Assembly: GCF_007565055.1 (NCBI RefSeq)
Contig: NC_044561.1
Coordinates: 31,451,483-31,515,482 of the forward strand
Direction: 5' to 3'
DNA length: 64,000 nt
Source: Rhinopithecus roxellana
Lineage: Eukaryota; Chordata; Mammalia; Primates; Cercopithecidae
Shown here piece by piece: positions 1 through 20,809 of the stretch (within the stretch, counting starts at the first letter, position 1; each line of letters starts with the position of its first letter). The translations under genes were made by a program, and so were the position numbers. The notes under the pieces were generated by a model. It worked only from the letters and a program-made list of their open reading frames with translations, did no database searches and was not told the DNA's origin.

Positions 1-2229
1 AATATCCTATAGATATTCTACTCCATCTATCAAATCATCATTTAATTAACTAAGGTAGAATGAAGGGAGAAAAACATCCTGCAGATGAAATGGAATAGGC
101 AAAAACACATGAATATTTCTGATTATAATCAGAGAATTTAGCCCAAATATATTTTAACCAAGATATTTGATAATTTGATGTCTACAGGGAACTAGGAAAA
201 GATAGTTATAAATACATGATATCTCTGTTATTTAAAAACATATATTTAACTTTTCTATTTTTAGTCCTGCCTCCCCTAAACCCTCTACTTTCCTTCTCAT
301 GTAGACAGTAAACCAAAAAACCTGAATGATATTTTAAGGGAAATATCTCTAAAAATGGCAAAGTATAAATAATCTCTTTAGCCATCCTTAAAGAGATTCT
401 GGGAAATGCTTAGCAGGACATTTTCTCACAGCACGGTTTCTAACTTTTTCCCATAACTTTCCTCTATCTAAAAATAGTGTCCAGAACACTGAATTTTGTT
501 TTTAAAAGTATTTATAGAGCCAAAGCCAATGCACATATATATACATGTATATTTAGACATACATACATATGGAATCATCTTACCCAGCACATGAAAAAAG
601 ATCAGGCTTATATTAAAACCCTAGTATAGCTTTGGAGAAAAACCAGCAACTGTTTATCATCTAGTTAGAATCATAATTTGACCCATTTATTTAGCACTAC
701 AAGTAGCAATGCACCTAAAAGCTCTCCACTGTCCATGTCATGTAATTCTAAGTTAGAAAGAAATAGTACCATGAAACATTTAATTTTAAAAAAGGGTAAT
801 ATAAAATTTCTGTTATTTGATTCAGGATTTGTTTTATCTTAACTCTGCCACTCTTCTGTCCAGTCTTATCTGCTTAGAATCAAGCATTTTGTGAGCCACT
901 TAGGGAATGGCATGGATTATCTCAAATTCAGCAGAAGAAACCATTAAAATTCCCTTAACATTTTAGCTAAAAAGAAAAGTTTTACTGTTATGCATCGTAC
1001 AATCACCGAATCACTTTAGCATAACATCTAAGGATGGAAAGTTGCACTCCTCTTTAGGCTAAATCTCCCAACACTTTCCCGCACCAAGAAATCAAGCACA
1101 AGAGGTAGAAATTTACCTCAAGGATTTTGTAAATAGTCCTCTGGTATGGTTTCCAGCTACAGGAAATGGAATTAATAAACACAGCTAATTAGAGTCCCTC
1201 CCCTCTGCTCAATGGAGAACACCTGTCTACCTGTGAAAGGATGGTGGCAAGACTGAGTAGACTTTGAGTTCCACACAACATTGACCACAAGAGCCCCTAC
1301 ACCAACTTGCCTTTTCATCACACCGTCTAGGGAAACGAACCACAGGTTCCTTCTCTCGGCTACAAGCTGTAACAGAGCTTTGGTTAAGTTGCTGGTGATC
1401 CGAGCATTTAGTTCAGTTTTCACACCTGTTGGCTTACCTCACTTAGTTGAGTGTCTGCACTTGTGTAACCCAGAGCCAGCCACTGCCTTGGCCAGTCGTT
1501 GCCTTTGTGGAGTAGAGACTCAGTGAGAGACCGGGCTGCACCTGCTGCATAGCAGCCACTGACAATCTGAGGAGTGGAGACAGCTGTCAGGGCAGCACGC
1601 TGCTACCTGCTCTGCCCCAGACCCCAGCGTCCCACGGGACCTCCCTTCCCTTCCCTTCTGCTTCCCTCCACAACCCCTCTCTCCTTTCCTTGCCTCTCTA
1701 ACAGCCAGGATGTTGTCATGTTTCTAGAAAAAGCAAGAGCAAAAGAAAACCCTCCTCCTGTCAGAGGCATTGATAAACAGCAAGTTGTGGAGAGTCCAAA
1801 TGTTTTAATTCATTAGTCCTGGCAAACTTAAAATACAAACAGACTTGCTTCACAAGACAGGAATGTCTTCAGCGTGACCCAATCAGTGTCTGTGTCTATT
1901 CCAGCAAACTGGCAAAGATAGCATGACTCCAGTCAGCAAAAATGTCGGCCGCTCCAATCAGCTCAGCCAGACCCAGCCAACTTGGACAAGCCACAAGCTG
2001 ACTCTCAGATGATAGCAGCGATGATCCTGGTTAAGAATGTGAGGTTTGAGGTTGAGCCCGTGTTGGGCTTGATGACTTGATTCATTCTTCAAATGCAACC
2101 AACCACAAAAGGAGTCAATGGTAAATAAGAATGGAGCATTAGGATTTGTCAACCTTTTTAAAAACTGTAAACCTGGATGTCATTGGTACTTAAAAATAAT
2201 TGGATTGCGATTTTGAGGTTAAATAAGTA
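1..2229. other. Single-copy-looking sequence, no gene recognised
   Basis: Positions 1-1,150 are AT-rich. Positions 1,150-1,800 are richer in G+C with a C/T-rich run near 1,640-1,705 and several short frames that look random. No Alu or L1 was seen. A noncoding MAP3K7CL exon cannot be excluded but nothing supports one. Confidence 0.6.
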
Positions 2230-3312
2230 AAATAAATATTAGGAGAAGGCAAAGACAGCCACAGACTGGAAGAAAATCTGCAAAACACATATCAGACGAA
2301 GGACTGGCATCCAAAATATACAATGAACTCTTAAAATTCAACAACAAAAACAAACAACTCAATCAAAAAATGGGCAAAAGATCTGAAAGATATCTCACTA
2401 CAGAAAATATACAGATGGCAAGTAAGCATATGAAAAGATGATCAACATCATATGTCATTAGGGAATTGCAAACTAAGACAACAATGAAATACCACTATAC
2501 ACCTATTAGAATAACCCAAATTCAAAATATTGACAACATCAAATGTTGGTGAGGCTGTGGAGCAATAGGAACTTTCATTCCATGCTGGTGGGAATGAAAA
2601 CATAAGATTACATCCCACTTTAGTGAACAGTTGGGCAGCTTCTTACAAAAGCAAACATACTTTTACCACGTGACTCACAAATCACACTTCTTGTTATTTC
2701 CCCAAAACCCGCATACAGATGTTTATAGCAGGTTTATCCATAATTGCCAAAACTTAGAAGCAACCAAGTTGCTTCAACAGGTAAATAAATCCTGGAATAT
2801 CCTGACAATGGAATATCATTCAGGGATAAAAAGAAAAACTATCAAGCCACAAAAAGACATGGAAGTATCTTAAGTGCATATTACTAAGTGAAAGAAGCTA
2901 ATCTTAAAAGGCTACATGCTGTATAATTCCAACAACATGACATTCTAGAAAAGGCAAAACTGTGGACACTGTAAAAAGATCATTGTTTGCCAGGGATTCA
3001 GGAAGAGAAAAAGGAAGGATAAATAGGTGGAGCTTGGGGATTTTTAGGGCAGTGAAACTATTCTGTATGAGACTGTAATGGTAGATACACATCATTACAC
3101 AATTGTCAAAACCCATAGAATGTACAACACAGAGTGAACCCTAATGCAAACTATGGACTAATAGTGAATAATAATGTATCAATATTGGTTCATTAATTGC
3201 AGCAAAGATGTTAATTAGGGGTTAGAGGGATGAGGAAATACATGGGAATTCCATACATTTCACTCTGTTTTTTTCTGTAAATCTAAAACTGCTCAAAAGG
3301 TATTAAATACAC
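2230..3312 (+). mobile_element. L1 (L1M-type) 3' fragment
   Basis: Old LINE-1 reverse-transcriptase 3' region and UTR. Typical segments are the gaaaatctgcaaaacacatat / ggactggcatccaaaatata block, the gtgaggctgtggagcaataggaac block, attgccaaaacttagaagcaacc and atggaatatcattcagggat. It is truncated and has no long open frame. Confidence 0.85.
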
Positions 3313-3751
3313 AAGTAAAAGGACTCAGCAGGTTTTCTTAATCTAATGAATGGAAGGCTAATTTGTTATGATATATAAACAATACAGCTGTATAGACTCA
3401 GACAATTAAAACATTCACATATAAGACTATTCTTTTCAGGAATTAATATTACTGCTTTAATATTATTTTATGGTTATAATAAAACTTACTAATGCATTAT
3501 AATTTATCAAAGTGAATTTCTTATTCACGATCTCATTTTAATCTTCCAGAAGATCCTACACAATAGTCATGGTCAGTATTGCCATCCCAATTTGACAGAT
3601 GAGCAAACTGAGGCGCAGACAATTCAAATAACAGGGTTGAGGATGAATGACCATAATAGAATTAAGAACCCAGATACGATCCAGATTTTCTAATTATTAG
3701 TTCAAGCTGCTTCCACTACACCAGGATGCACTCTATATCAAAGATTTAATT

Positions 3752-4725
<974 letters not shown>

Positions 4726-4739
4726 AAGAATATGTCTAA

Positions 4740-5550
4740 ATTGTCTAAATGTTCTCTTTCTGAATCTGATAACATAAATTCAAGGTTTTCACAGTCACAA
4801 TTAATATTTACCAGCTCCTCTGTTCCCATATGAGCAACGATGTGTTTCTTGGCTCTTTATCCAAACACTTTCAAGAGAGTAACAAATCTGAAATCCAAGT
4901 GAAATCCCTTCCCATAACTGAAACCCAAAATAACTACATGGTATTTTAAGAATTTAATAGAATTATATAAATTCAATCCAGAAAGGATGTGTTTCTGCAT
5001 CAATAGATAAACAGATTAACAGTATGTTTATTGGGGGTGGCAATAATGTATAATTTTTATTTTATTCTTTTCAGCAACAAATGTGTTTTTACAGTTATTT
5101 GGAAAGTTATTTTCAATAATATTCAAGGAGTTTTTCACATACTGAGCTCTAGCCTTGCTTCTGAATTATGATCAATAATACACTCCTACCATAGACCATT
5201 GTCACAATTATATAATACCGATTTCTCAGTACAACTCAATATGTATGTTGTGAAGGCTTGGTACGTTCCAGGCTAGTGTTTCTCCAAAGTACCTGATTAC
5301 TAGGTGCCTTTAAAAAATACCCATTCCCAGGCTTTGCCATAGTGACTCAGTAGTCTGGGTAGACTCTCATTCTGGAAATTTAAAAAAGAAACTTTAATGG
5401 TTATTCACAGCATTTAGAGAATAGTTGAGAAGACATTTTCCCCAACATTTTAAAGTCAGCTCTGTATTGCTATGTGACATATGCATCCGGTAGTCTCCAA
5501 CAAAGAAATATTCCATGATGGCAAATCAGTCTTCCATTATATCCAGAAGT
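4740..5550. other. No feature recognised
   Basis: AT-rich sequence between the RPL12 pseudogene and the MER1/Alu nest; no open frame of note. Confidence 0.55.
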
Positions 5551-6133
<583 letters not shown>

Positions 6134-6400
6134 CTGATTGAACATCCAGTGGACAGCCTTATCCTGATTGAACATCCAGTGGACAGCCTTATCCTGATTG
6201 AACATCCAGTGGACAGCCTTATCCTGATTGAACATCCAGTGGACAGCCTTATCCTGATTGAACCATCCAGTGGACAGCCTTATCCTGATTGAACATCCAG
6301 TGGACAGCCTTATCCTGATTGAACATCCAGTGGACAGCCTTATCCTGATTGAACCATCCAGTGGACAGCCTTATCCTGATTGAACGTCCATCAGACAGCC
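6134..6400 (+). repeat. 30-bp minisatellite (about 9 units)
   Basis: The unit starts CTGATTGAACATCCAGTGGA and ends CAGCCTTATC. Unit starts are 6134, 6164, 6194, 6224, 6254, 6285, 6315, 6345 and 6376 (the last diverged and incomplete). Units five and eight have an extra C (AACCATCC), so lengths run 30,30,30,30,31,30,30,31. Units are otherwise almost identical. Confidence 0.97.
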
Positions 6401-7214
6401 AAGGCGCAGCTCCCTGCACAGTGCCGTATGGCACGGGCAGACTCTTCTGGGAGAAAAGTAACTCTTCTTTTGCTGCCACTTTCTTTAATTCATTCTTCCC
6501 AACTCCATCCCCATAGAAAAATTTTGTCAGATTTCTCGGTTAGTAAAGCAAAAGTCCCAAAATTATGTATTAACCCTGCTTTTCTACAAAGCACTGATAA
6601 ATCTGTTTGGAAAAAAACCAGTGAATAAACACCTCTTCCAACTGGTTCATGAGACTGCATGTGCAGGCCACGGTGAGAAAGTGCCACAGGGACCTATTGC
6701 ATATTGTGAGCTAGTCTTGTGCCGTTGTTCTTTGGAGGACCTCTTCCTCTGCTCCTGACCCCAGCGAAATGTCAGGTGAGGTTTCCCAGGTTCCCAAAGA
6801 AGCCTTCTTGCAGTGCTAACTTGCAGTAATGTTGTTACTCCTTCTCAAACCTTCTTGTAGGGCAATGCAATGAAAAACCACAAAGCAAGGATCAAGGCTC
6901 AATGACAAAAACAAGACAGCACCTCCCCTGGGAACTTCTTTTTATTTTAATTGACAAATAAAAATTGTATGTTTCTAGTGTAAGGATTTCTGATCATATA
7001 CTGTCACAGTCTTTGATTTTAAGGGTAACTGGGAGCCACTTTTCCTAATCCAAGTTCACTTTAGGCTTAAGATAGCAGAATGATCAACTCTGTATCATTG
7101 TGCCCCCAAAGCTCAAGAGAGGAATGACAGGGGTTAGAACCACTGAACCACTCAATGGTTTCTCTTTCACTAGCTTTGTGGTTCCCTTACTGAAGGAGAC
7201 AGAGCAGTGTGCAA

Positions 7215-7425
7215 CATTTAAGTCAGGCCACCTGGGTCTCCAACCCAGCTCTGTCTCTTACTCATATAGGACTTTGGTTAAATTCCTTAATAAATTATAT
7301 GCCACAACTTCCCCACATATAAAATGGGGGATAATTATAGTACCTGTCTTACCGGTTGTTATGACAATTAAAAGAGTAATACAAGTATGTGCAACAATGC
7401 CAGAAATAAAACAGGCACTATGTAA
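7215..7425 (+). mobile_element. MIR
   Basis: Classic MIR core order: aggccacctgggtctccaacccagctctgt, tgggttaaattcctta-like block, ataaaatgggggataattatagtacctgtc, then the gttgttatgacaattaaaagag block. Confidence 0.75.
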
Positions 7426-7587
7426 ATAGAAATCATTTTTTCAAGGGGCAAAAACATAGGGAAAAAACCACACCCAAAGGGTACCTAGATTTAGAAGACC
7501 TAGGTTTGCATGGTGATGCTGCCTTCAAAAGCTGTGGAAGTTTAGATCAGACACTTCATACCTCCAGGACTCAGTTTTTTCATCAAG

Positions 7588-7925
7588 GTTAACAAACGTT
7601 TTTGGAGAGGGCCAGGAGATAAATATTTTAGGTTTTTCAGGTCATACACTTTCTGTTACAATTACTCATCTCTGCTGTTCTAAGTTGAAACTAGCCATAG
7701 ACAATATGCAAATGATGGATGACTCCAATAAAACTTTATTTACAAAAACAGTAAATAAATGTGCATAGCTGTATTCCAGTAAAACTACAGACACTGATAT
7801 TAGAATTTCATATGATTTCCAAATGTCGCCGAAGATTATTCTCCTTTCGAAATTTGTCAAATATTTTAAAATATTAAAACCATTCTTAGCTCCTGGGCCA
7901 TACCACAACAGGCTGTGAGACAGAT
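7588..7925 (+). mobile_element. MER1-type hAT-Charlie element
   Basis: Same family as the copy at 5.5 kb: gagagggccaggagataaatatttt, gttacaattactcatctctgctg, tagccatagacaatatgcaaatg and aataaaactttatttacaaaaac. The right terminal part is weak. Confidence 0.65.
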
Positions 7926-8169
7926 TTTACCTGATGCCCAGAGTTTTTGGACCCTTGATTTGTATAGCCAGCAAGCAAGCATGGACTAACTCAGGGTTTC
8001 CCCAGATGGGGATAACGTGATGTGTGTGTAGCCACTGTTTTGCCTTTTTAACTTGACTTAGCTATCTATTTATCTAATGGGTTAATCTTTTATCTAAATA
8101 TTTTATTCATAAAAACTTAAATGGTTTTATACTATTTGAGTTTACCATTTAAAGTTAATTAAATGTGAC

Positions 8170-8480
8170 ATATGTGTTTGTTTGTTTGTTTGTTTGTTTG
8201 AGACGGAGTCTCGCTCTATTGCCCGGGCTAGAGTGCAGTGGTGCAATATTGGCTCACCGCAACTTCCGCCTCCCAGGTTCAAGTGATTCTCCTGCCTCAG
8301 CCTCCTAAGTAGCTGGGATTACAGGTGCCCGCCACCACACCCGGCTAAGTTTTGTATTTTTTAGTAGAGATGGGGTTTCACCACCTTTGCCAGGTGGGTC
8401 TTGAACTCCTGACCTCATGATCCACCCACCTCAGCCTCCCAAAGTGCTGGGATTATAGGTGTGAGCCACTGCTCCTGGCT
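8170..8480 (-). mobile_element. Alu with (TTTG)n tail
   Basis: Starts with a gtttgtttgtttg microsatellite derived from the A-tail and ends ccactgctcctggct. Confidence 0.95.
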
Positions 8481-9195
8481 TGTGTTCCTTTTTCTATAAA
8501 TACCTAGACAGCAGACTCTTGGAGAACGAATAAATTTCCTTTAATATTTTTGACTGTATGAGAAAATAACATTTATCTTATATTTTAGTATTTATATCTT
8601 TTCCAAGAATATAACTTAGAAAGACTAACAGTACCAAATTTTAAAGCTTGTTATTATAGTATAGATAGATTTACTTTACCTTCTTAATGTCATCCTAAGG
8701 AAAACATAAATTTCTCATCATCTGTAAATATCCCAGTGTGCACCCCAAAAAGGAAGGGCACTCTCTGCTTTAACACAACCAAATAGCACCATCACACCAA
8801 CCACCACCACCACAATAATTCCCCAACGTTACCCATCATCAGACAGCATTCAAACCTCCAGTTTTATCACAAACATTTTCAATTGTTTTCTCCATTAATT
8901 GTTAAATGTTTAATCAAGATCCAAAGTCTTGACACATGATGGACTGCTAAGTTTTTATATTTATAAATCTATAATTACTCTTCCTCCCTCTTTTTTTGCA
9001 AATTTATTTGTTAAAGAAACTATAGAGTTCCCAAAGTTGCACCTCCATATCGTTTTTTAATATGCTTCTCTGTTATCTTTGTCCATCATAAATTAGCCAT
9101 TGTATCTAGAAACTTGGTCAGATTCAGATGTGACTAATTTTTTGTATTTTTATTTTTGCATGACTACTTCAAAGACAGTGAATAACATTTATTTA

Positions 9196-9510
<315 letters not shown>

Positions 9511-11611
9511 TAAAATATTCTCCAGTATTGACTTCATTTTGAAAATAACATTACTTAAGTATAAGCATAAAACTATATATAATCTTTTTATAAAACTCTT
9601 ATAAAATCAAATCTACAAAGCTCTTATAAACCAATTTTATAATTTAAATTCAAATGAAGTGACCAATTTAAAATACAATTGATAAGGACAGGAGGCAGGA
9701 AAATACTGGGTAGAAGAGGGCAGTCCCTAGTGAGGGTCCCACCCTCAAGCCTGGACCCATGGCCCAAAGTAAGAACATGCATTCCTCTTTTCCCACTCGA
9801 ATGTTGCCTTTTCCAAAATCACCCTGGCCTGCCCTGTACCCCATCCTGTACCCAGAAAAACCCCAGCTTCCGCTGGCAGCAGAGTGGCAGAGAGGTAGAG
9901 AAAAGAAGAAGCAGCTGGATGTCAGTGAAAAGCAGCTTAACTTAAGAGGGACGGCTTGATGGTGGGACCTCGAAGAAGAGTTCAGCAGTGGATGGCCAAA
10001 CTCCGGGGGAAGACCACCTTCCCACTCCATCCCCTTTCCAGCTCTCTATTCCACTAAGAGCCAGTTTCAATGGCAAGGAAATCACCCACATTTATCATCT
10101 TCAATTCGTTCATACAACCTGATTCTTCCTGAACACTGAATGAGAGCTCAGGATACAGAGGGCTGTCACATTGAGCTGTTAAACACTTAAGTCATCCGTG
10201 CACAGCAAAGCTAAGACTGCAGTGTAAGACATGCCCTCTAGGGCTCCAGGGGTCATGGGTACCCCCCCCAGATGCTGCCACAGGGCCGCACAAAATTCTG
10301 CTCCTGCTGACACCCAGAAGCACTCATCCTGGCCCCTGTACCCACTTACCTGCATGCTCCCTGTCCCATGAGGGGTTCAGTGCTGTGGGCTAAGTAAACA
10401 AGCCACCCCTTTCACAAGTCCCGCTAAGGGGTCAAGGAAAATTTCCTGTTTTACAACTCAACTACATAAATTTAACATGAGGGAGCACTTTCCAGAAACA
10501 AAACAGGTGCACAAACGTGAACATGGGACACATTCTGTAGTGTACATTTGGTTTGAGTTCCTCCTCCCCATGCTGATGACTGAGTCCTTGTAGGACTTTC
10601 CCTCTGTGGCCTGCTTTGCAACTCAAATTTGACTGGTGTCTGTGACATCCTTGGTCTTCATGCAGCAAGAACACATTGTGAGGAAAGTGCTGAGTGCCTG
10701 GTGTTCGTAAATGTTGGTCTCTCTTTTTTTCCCCAACCACAGCTACATTTACCCATGAACACAAGCCTCTTAAAATCAGAAGGCCTACAAGATGTAGCCT
10801 AAGTACGCTTCAGACATTTCTTAAATAAGCTTCAGTGTTAAGGTCATATATTTACTGAAATTATAAAGGAAACTCATTGAAGTATTTCTAAAAATCCCAA
10901 ATACTGAACTGCATGGCTCATTAAAGATCTGGTTCACTACCTTTTCGGTTTATGTCTTTACTTGGAAATCCTCCTACTGCAAGAAAGGACCAAATGCCAA
11001 CAAACCTCCCATGTGAATGTGAGAAAAGAAAAAAGAAGTTTAACTCTGAATGAACCTATATTCTTTTATTTGCAGGAGTCAAGAACCAACTTAACATTAG
11101 CTTGAATGCCAACAGGTAATTATTGGTTCACAAAACTAGGAAATCCAGGGGCCTATTTTCTTTAGACATTGATTTACCCAAAGGCACAACTGATAGCGAT
11201 AGGGAACTAACTTACTCCACTTCATGGTCAGCTTTCTTTACATTAGCTTCATTCTCAGATGGAGTTTTTCCATGAGTTGGCCACCAGCTGCCTACATTTA
11301 TGTCCTACCAGCTTTACAAACCCATGAAGAGAAGACCTTTTCCCTCAGAATTCCCAGGTAGGACAGTCATTGCCCAAACGTGAGTGCCATTTCCCTTACC
11401 ATAGATAATGGGTAGTACTTGAACAGGTGAAGCCTGCAATAGGGGCTCATGAATGAAGTTGGGTAGGGAAGGCATTATTCCTCATATATATATGATAGCT
11501 ACTGACTTTACACAGGAACTAACTGAGACTTATAAAGTTTCAATGATTTGCCCCCAAAAAATTATATATATAAAAATACATATATATAAATATAAAAATA
11601 TAAAATATATA
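9511..11611. other. No gene recognised
   Basis: Mixed-composition sequence. An antisense frame of 120 codons at 9,668-10,030 and one of 100 codons at 10,462-10,764 have no domain, no splice context and no coding-type bias I can see. A (TA)n-rich patch lies at 11,560-11,615. Confidence 0.55.
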
Positions 11612-11902
11612 TATTTTTTGATACAAGGTCTGACTCTGTTGCCCAGGCTGAAGTGCAGTGGCACAATCACAGCTCACTAATGCCTCAACCTCCCAGGCTC
11701 AGGTGATTCTCCCACCTCAGACTCCCAAGTAGCCGGAACTACAGGTGTATGTCAACATGCCCAGCTAATTTTTGTATTTTTTGTAGAAATGGGGTTTCAC
11801 CATGTTGCCCAGGCTGGTCTCGAGCTCCTGGGCTAAAGCAATCCACTCACCTTGGCCTCCCAAAGTGCTGGGATTACAGGCATGAGCCATCATGCCCAGC
11901 CT
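11612..11902 (-). mobile_element. Alu (old, AluJ-like)
   Basis: From ttttgatacaaggtctgactctg to catgagccatcatgcccagcc. An AT-microsatellite precedes it and a purine tract follows it. Confidence 0.93.
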
Positions 11903-11916
11903 ATTTCTCAAATTGA

Positions 11917-12122
11917 TTAAAGAAAGAAAAGGAAGGAAGGAAGGAAGGAAAAGAGAGAAAGAGAGAGAGAGGGAAGGGAGAGAGAGAGAGAGAGAAAGAA
12001 AGAAAGAGAGAGAGAGAGAAGGAAAGAAGGGAAGGAGGGAGGGAAGAAAGGAAGGAAGAGAAAAGAAAAGGAAGGAAGGAAGAAAAAAAGAAAGAAAGAA
12101 AGAGAGAGAGAAAGAAAGAAGA
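11917..12122. repeat. Purine-only (GGAA/GAAA/GA)n tract
   Basis: About 200 bases of almost pure A/G on the plus strand: GGAA blocks, (GA)n and GAAA blocks with mirror-like order. It yields artefactual Lys/Arg/Glu or Ser/Leu/Phe open frames. Confidence 0.95.
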
Positions 12123-12544
12123 TTCAAACATTCTATGCTAATACATTCATGAGTAGAATATGTCAAAGTCCCATGAAATACTCTCATTTTAAGGTGATGA
12201 GAAATGAATTATGTGGGGCAAATACTATGTGCCAGATACTCAGCTAATCCCTTTTCATACCCATGTTGTAATTTAATGCACAAAACACCCCTTTAAGATA
12301 GCTACTGTAATTCCTGCTTTATACAGGAACTGAGACTTATAAAGTTTCAATGATTTGCCCAAAGTTCCAGAGCTCATAAGGTATAAGAGCCAATTTGTTT
12401 GCCAAAATTAAATCTCTTCACTGACACACCAAAATCCTGTTTATGGTATGTGGCTCAAATTGCCTTTGTAGGAGATACCTTTTCACTGGTGCCAAAGATA
12501 CAAATACACAAAGATACAAATACACAAATGAACAAAGACACAAA

Positions 12545-12592
12545 GATACCAATAGATTGGGAGACTCCATCTCAAAAAAAAAAAGAGAAAAT
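12545..12592 (+). mobile_element. Alu 3' tail fragment
   Basis: Only gattgggagactccatctcaaaa and the A-run remain. Upstream is a short acaaagataca-type tandem repeat (12,495-12,555). Confidence 0.55.
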
Positions 12593-12594
12593 TC

Positions 12595-13945
<1,351 letters not shown>

Positions 13946-13959
13946 TCCATTTGTTGGCT

Positions 13960-14290
13960 CACTCTTGCCTAAAGAATCACGTCTTTAGTTTGGCATCCAA
14001 AGCCCTTCATAATTTGTCCTCCTTTCCTCCATACCCATCTCATGCTCCCACCCTCCCTACAATGGGGTCACACTGAACTTCTCTCAGTGTTTTCAGATAC
14101 TATGGCCTTGTTGTCAACTTTGTGCCTTCACAGATCAAGGCCCTCACTCCTGTCACCTCCTCTGTGTAGTCATTTCAACCCCTGTCCTCCCAAAACCCTT
14201 TGATCATTCTCCTGCTAATGCACTGAGTACCACATTGTGTTGCTTCCGTTTACCCACCCCACTGTCACCCCCAATTCAACCAAAGACACA
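13960..14290 (+). mobile_element. L2 fragment
   Basis: Phrases such as aaagcccttcataatttgtcctcc and cctttgatcattctcctgc follow the L2 3' consensus order: Pro/Leu-rich end of the reverse transcriptase and UTR. No coding potential. Confidence 0.55.
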
Positions 14291-14431
14291 TGGTCAGTGC
14301 CTTGCCCTTAGCAGGGCCTCAATAAATAGTTCTGGAACTAAATTGAACCTGGGATGCAAATGCCTAATACAGAAGGAACCCATAAAATCAGGGAAACATA
14401 GAGAAAAGTTAATACACATGAAGAAAAATTA

Positions 14432-14703
<272 letters not shown>

Positions 14704-15000
14704 TTAGAGATCCTGGTTTACTTTGGCAATATCTGTAGTTTTGTCTACTGCCAGACCAGGTCCAAGTTAACCTTTTAACTTTAGATCTGTTTTTGTGAAG
14801 AATCAATATCCCAAACCCACAGGTATGGCCAAGTGAATTGAGGCATCCTTGCCCCCAAAAGGCATGTAATAAGAACACACATGCTCATAGTTTACCACAG
14901 GCTATTGTTTTGCTGGGGGGAGGTGGGGAAACATATATTCTTCAGGCCACAGCTGAGTGGCTACAGATAATAAAGGGGATTTTAAAAGCTGTGTGAGGTG

Positions 15001-19383
<4,383 letters not shown>

Positions 19384-20104
19384 TTATTTGAGTTAACTCC
19401 CAAATATAGATCAATGAAAAGGCACCCCAGATTTGGGCAGAAATGATGCCTCTAAAAAGAACCACAGAAGCTGCTATTCTAAACCAAGCACACTCCTTCC
19501 TCATTGCCAAATGCCCTTGCCCAGTGCAGACCAGAACCATGTAAGCAACACTACTTTTCTAGAATCAGAACATTACTTGGGTCCAGCTGACATTGAATTC
19601 AGATTCAACTTGACCTTCGAGACTGTAACCAAAGCATTCATGCATTTCTCAGTTTGACTAATTTTCACACCGTTGGAGTTGACTGAACACTGCAAAATTA
19701 TTTTTGACTGTTTCATTTGACCTCCTAAACATTCTCCAGTTTATTCTACTGAGGCAGTGAGATGAATAACACCACCACCAATACTTATGTTTTCCTTTAC
19801 AGTTTGTAAAACATCTTCTCATACTTCATCTCATTGGAACTCCCAACAGTGCTGTGAGATGGCACCAACAAGACAGGGATTATCATGATGCTAATTTGAC
19901 AAATGAGGATACTGGGACTCAGAGAGGGCAGTGGTTTGTCCAAGCATATCCAATGCTGTAAGGTATACTGCAATTTAAATTCAGTTCCTCTAAGGTTACA
20001 TTCAGTACTGGTATAAGCACAGGGAAATATGTATTTTTTATATGCTACTGGTGGGAGTGCCACTGGTATAATGTTTCTGGAGGACAATTTGGCAGTAGGT
20101 ATCA

Positions 20105-20490
20105 AAAGCCTTTTAGTCAGCTTAGGCTGCCACAAGAAAATACTATAGATTAGAGGGCTTAAACAAACAGGAATTTATTTCTCACAGTTCTAGGCTGGGA
20201 AGTCCAAGATCACGGTGCTAGCTGATTCCATTCGTGGTGAGGGCTCTCTTCATAGCTTGCAGACAGCCACCTTCTTGCTATGTCCTCACATGACCTCTTT
20301 TTTGTGTGCGCATGGAGACGGGGCTATCTGGTATCTCTTCTTACAAGGACACTAATCCTATCTGATCAGGACCCCACCCTTACAACTTTATTTAATTAGG
20401 TCCTAAAGACCTTGTCTCAAAATACAATTACAATTAGGGTAAGAACTTCAACATATGAATTCTGGGGGGAGACAGACATTTAATCAATAA
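20105..20490 (-). mobile_element. MaLR-type LTR
   Basis: Reverse-oriented solo LTR: cagcttaggctgccacaagaaaatac, aatttatttctcacagttctagg, tgtcctcacatgacctc, ctaatcctatctgatcagg and atgaattctggggggagacag. No internal ERV genes are next to it. Confidence 0.65.
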
Positions 20491-20505
20491 CAACATGCAT
20501 ACTTT

Positions 20506-20809
20506 TTTTTTTTTTTTTTTTTTTTTTGAGATGGAGTCTCACTCTGTCGCCCAGGCTGGAGTGCAGTGGCCGGATCTCAGCTCACTGCAAGCTCTGCCTC
20601 CTGGGTTCAGGCCATTCTCCTGCCTCAGCCTCCTGAGTAGCTGGGACTACAGGCACCTCCCACCTCGCCCAGCTAGTTTTTTGTATTTTTTAGTAGAGAC
20701 GGGGTTTCACCGTGTTAGCCAGGATGGTCTCGATCTCCTGACCTCGTGATCCACCCGTCTCGGCCTCCCAGAGTGCTGGGATTACAGGCTTGAGCCACTG
20801 CGCCCGGCC
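20506..20809 (-). mobile_element. AluY (young, Old World monkey type)
   Basis: A T-run of about 25, ccacctcgcccagctagtttttt and tacaggcttgagccactgcgcccggcc. Target duplication aacatgcatact on both sides. Confidence 0.95.

Noticed and set aside
1150..1800. Possible alternative promoter or first exon of MAP3K7CL
   Set aside because: Composition is richer in G+C than its surroundings, but there is no CpG cluster, recognised exon or motif set to support it.
6134..6400. CRISPR-like array
   Set aside because: The 30-bp units follow each other with no spacers; it is a minisatellite in a primate genome.
9668..10030. 120-codon minus-strand frame
   Set aside because: No domain, no matching exon boundaries, no similarity I recognise; length is within chance for this composition.
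11765..12187. Basic (Lys/Arg/Glu) and Ser/Phe/Leu-rich frames on purine tracts here and at 37.1-37.4 and 38.7-39.0 kb
   Set aside because: Translations of simple repeats. The only exception with real coding support is the Alu arm at 37.1-37.5 kb treated under MAP3K7CL.
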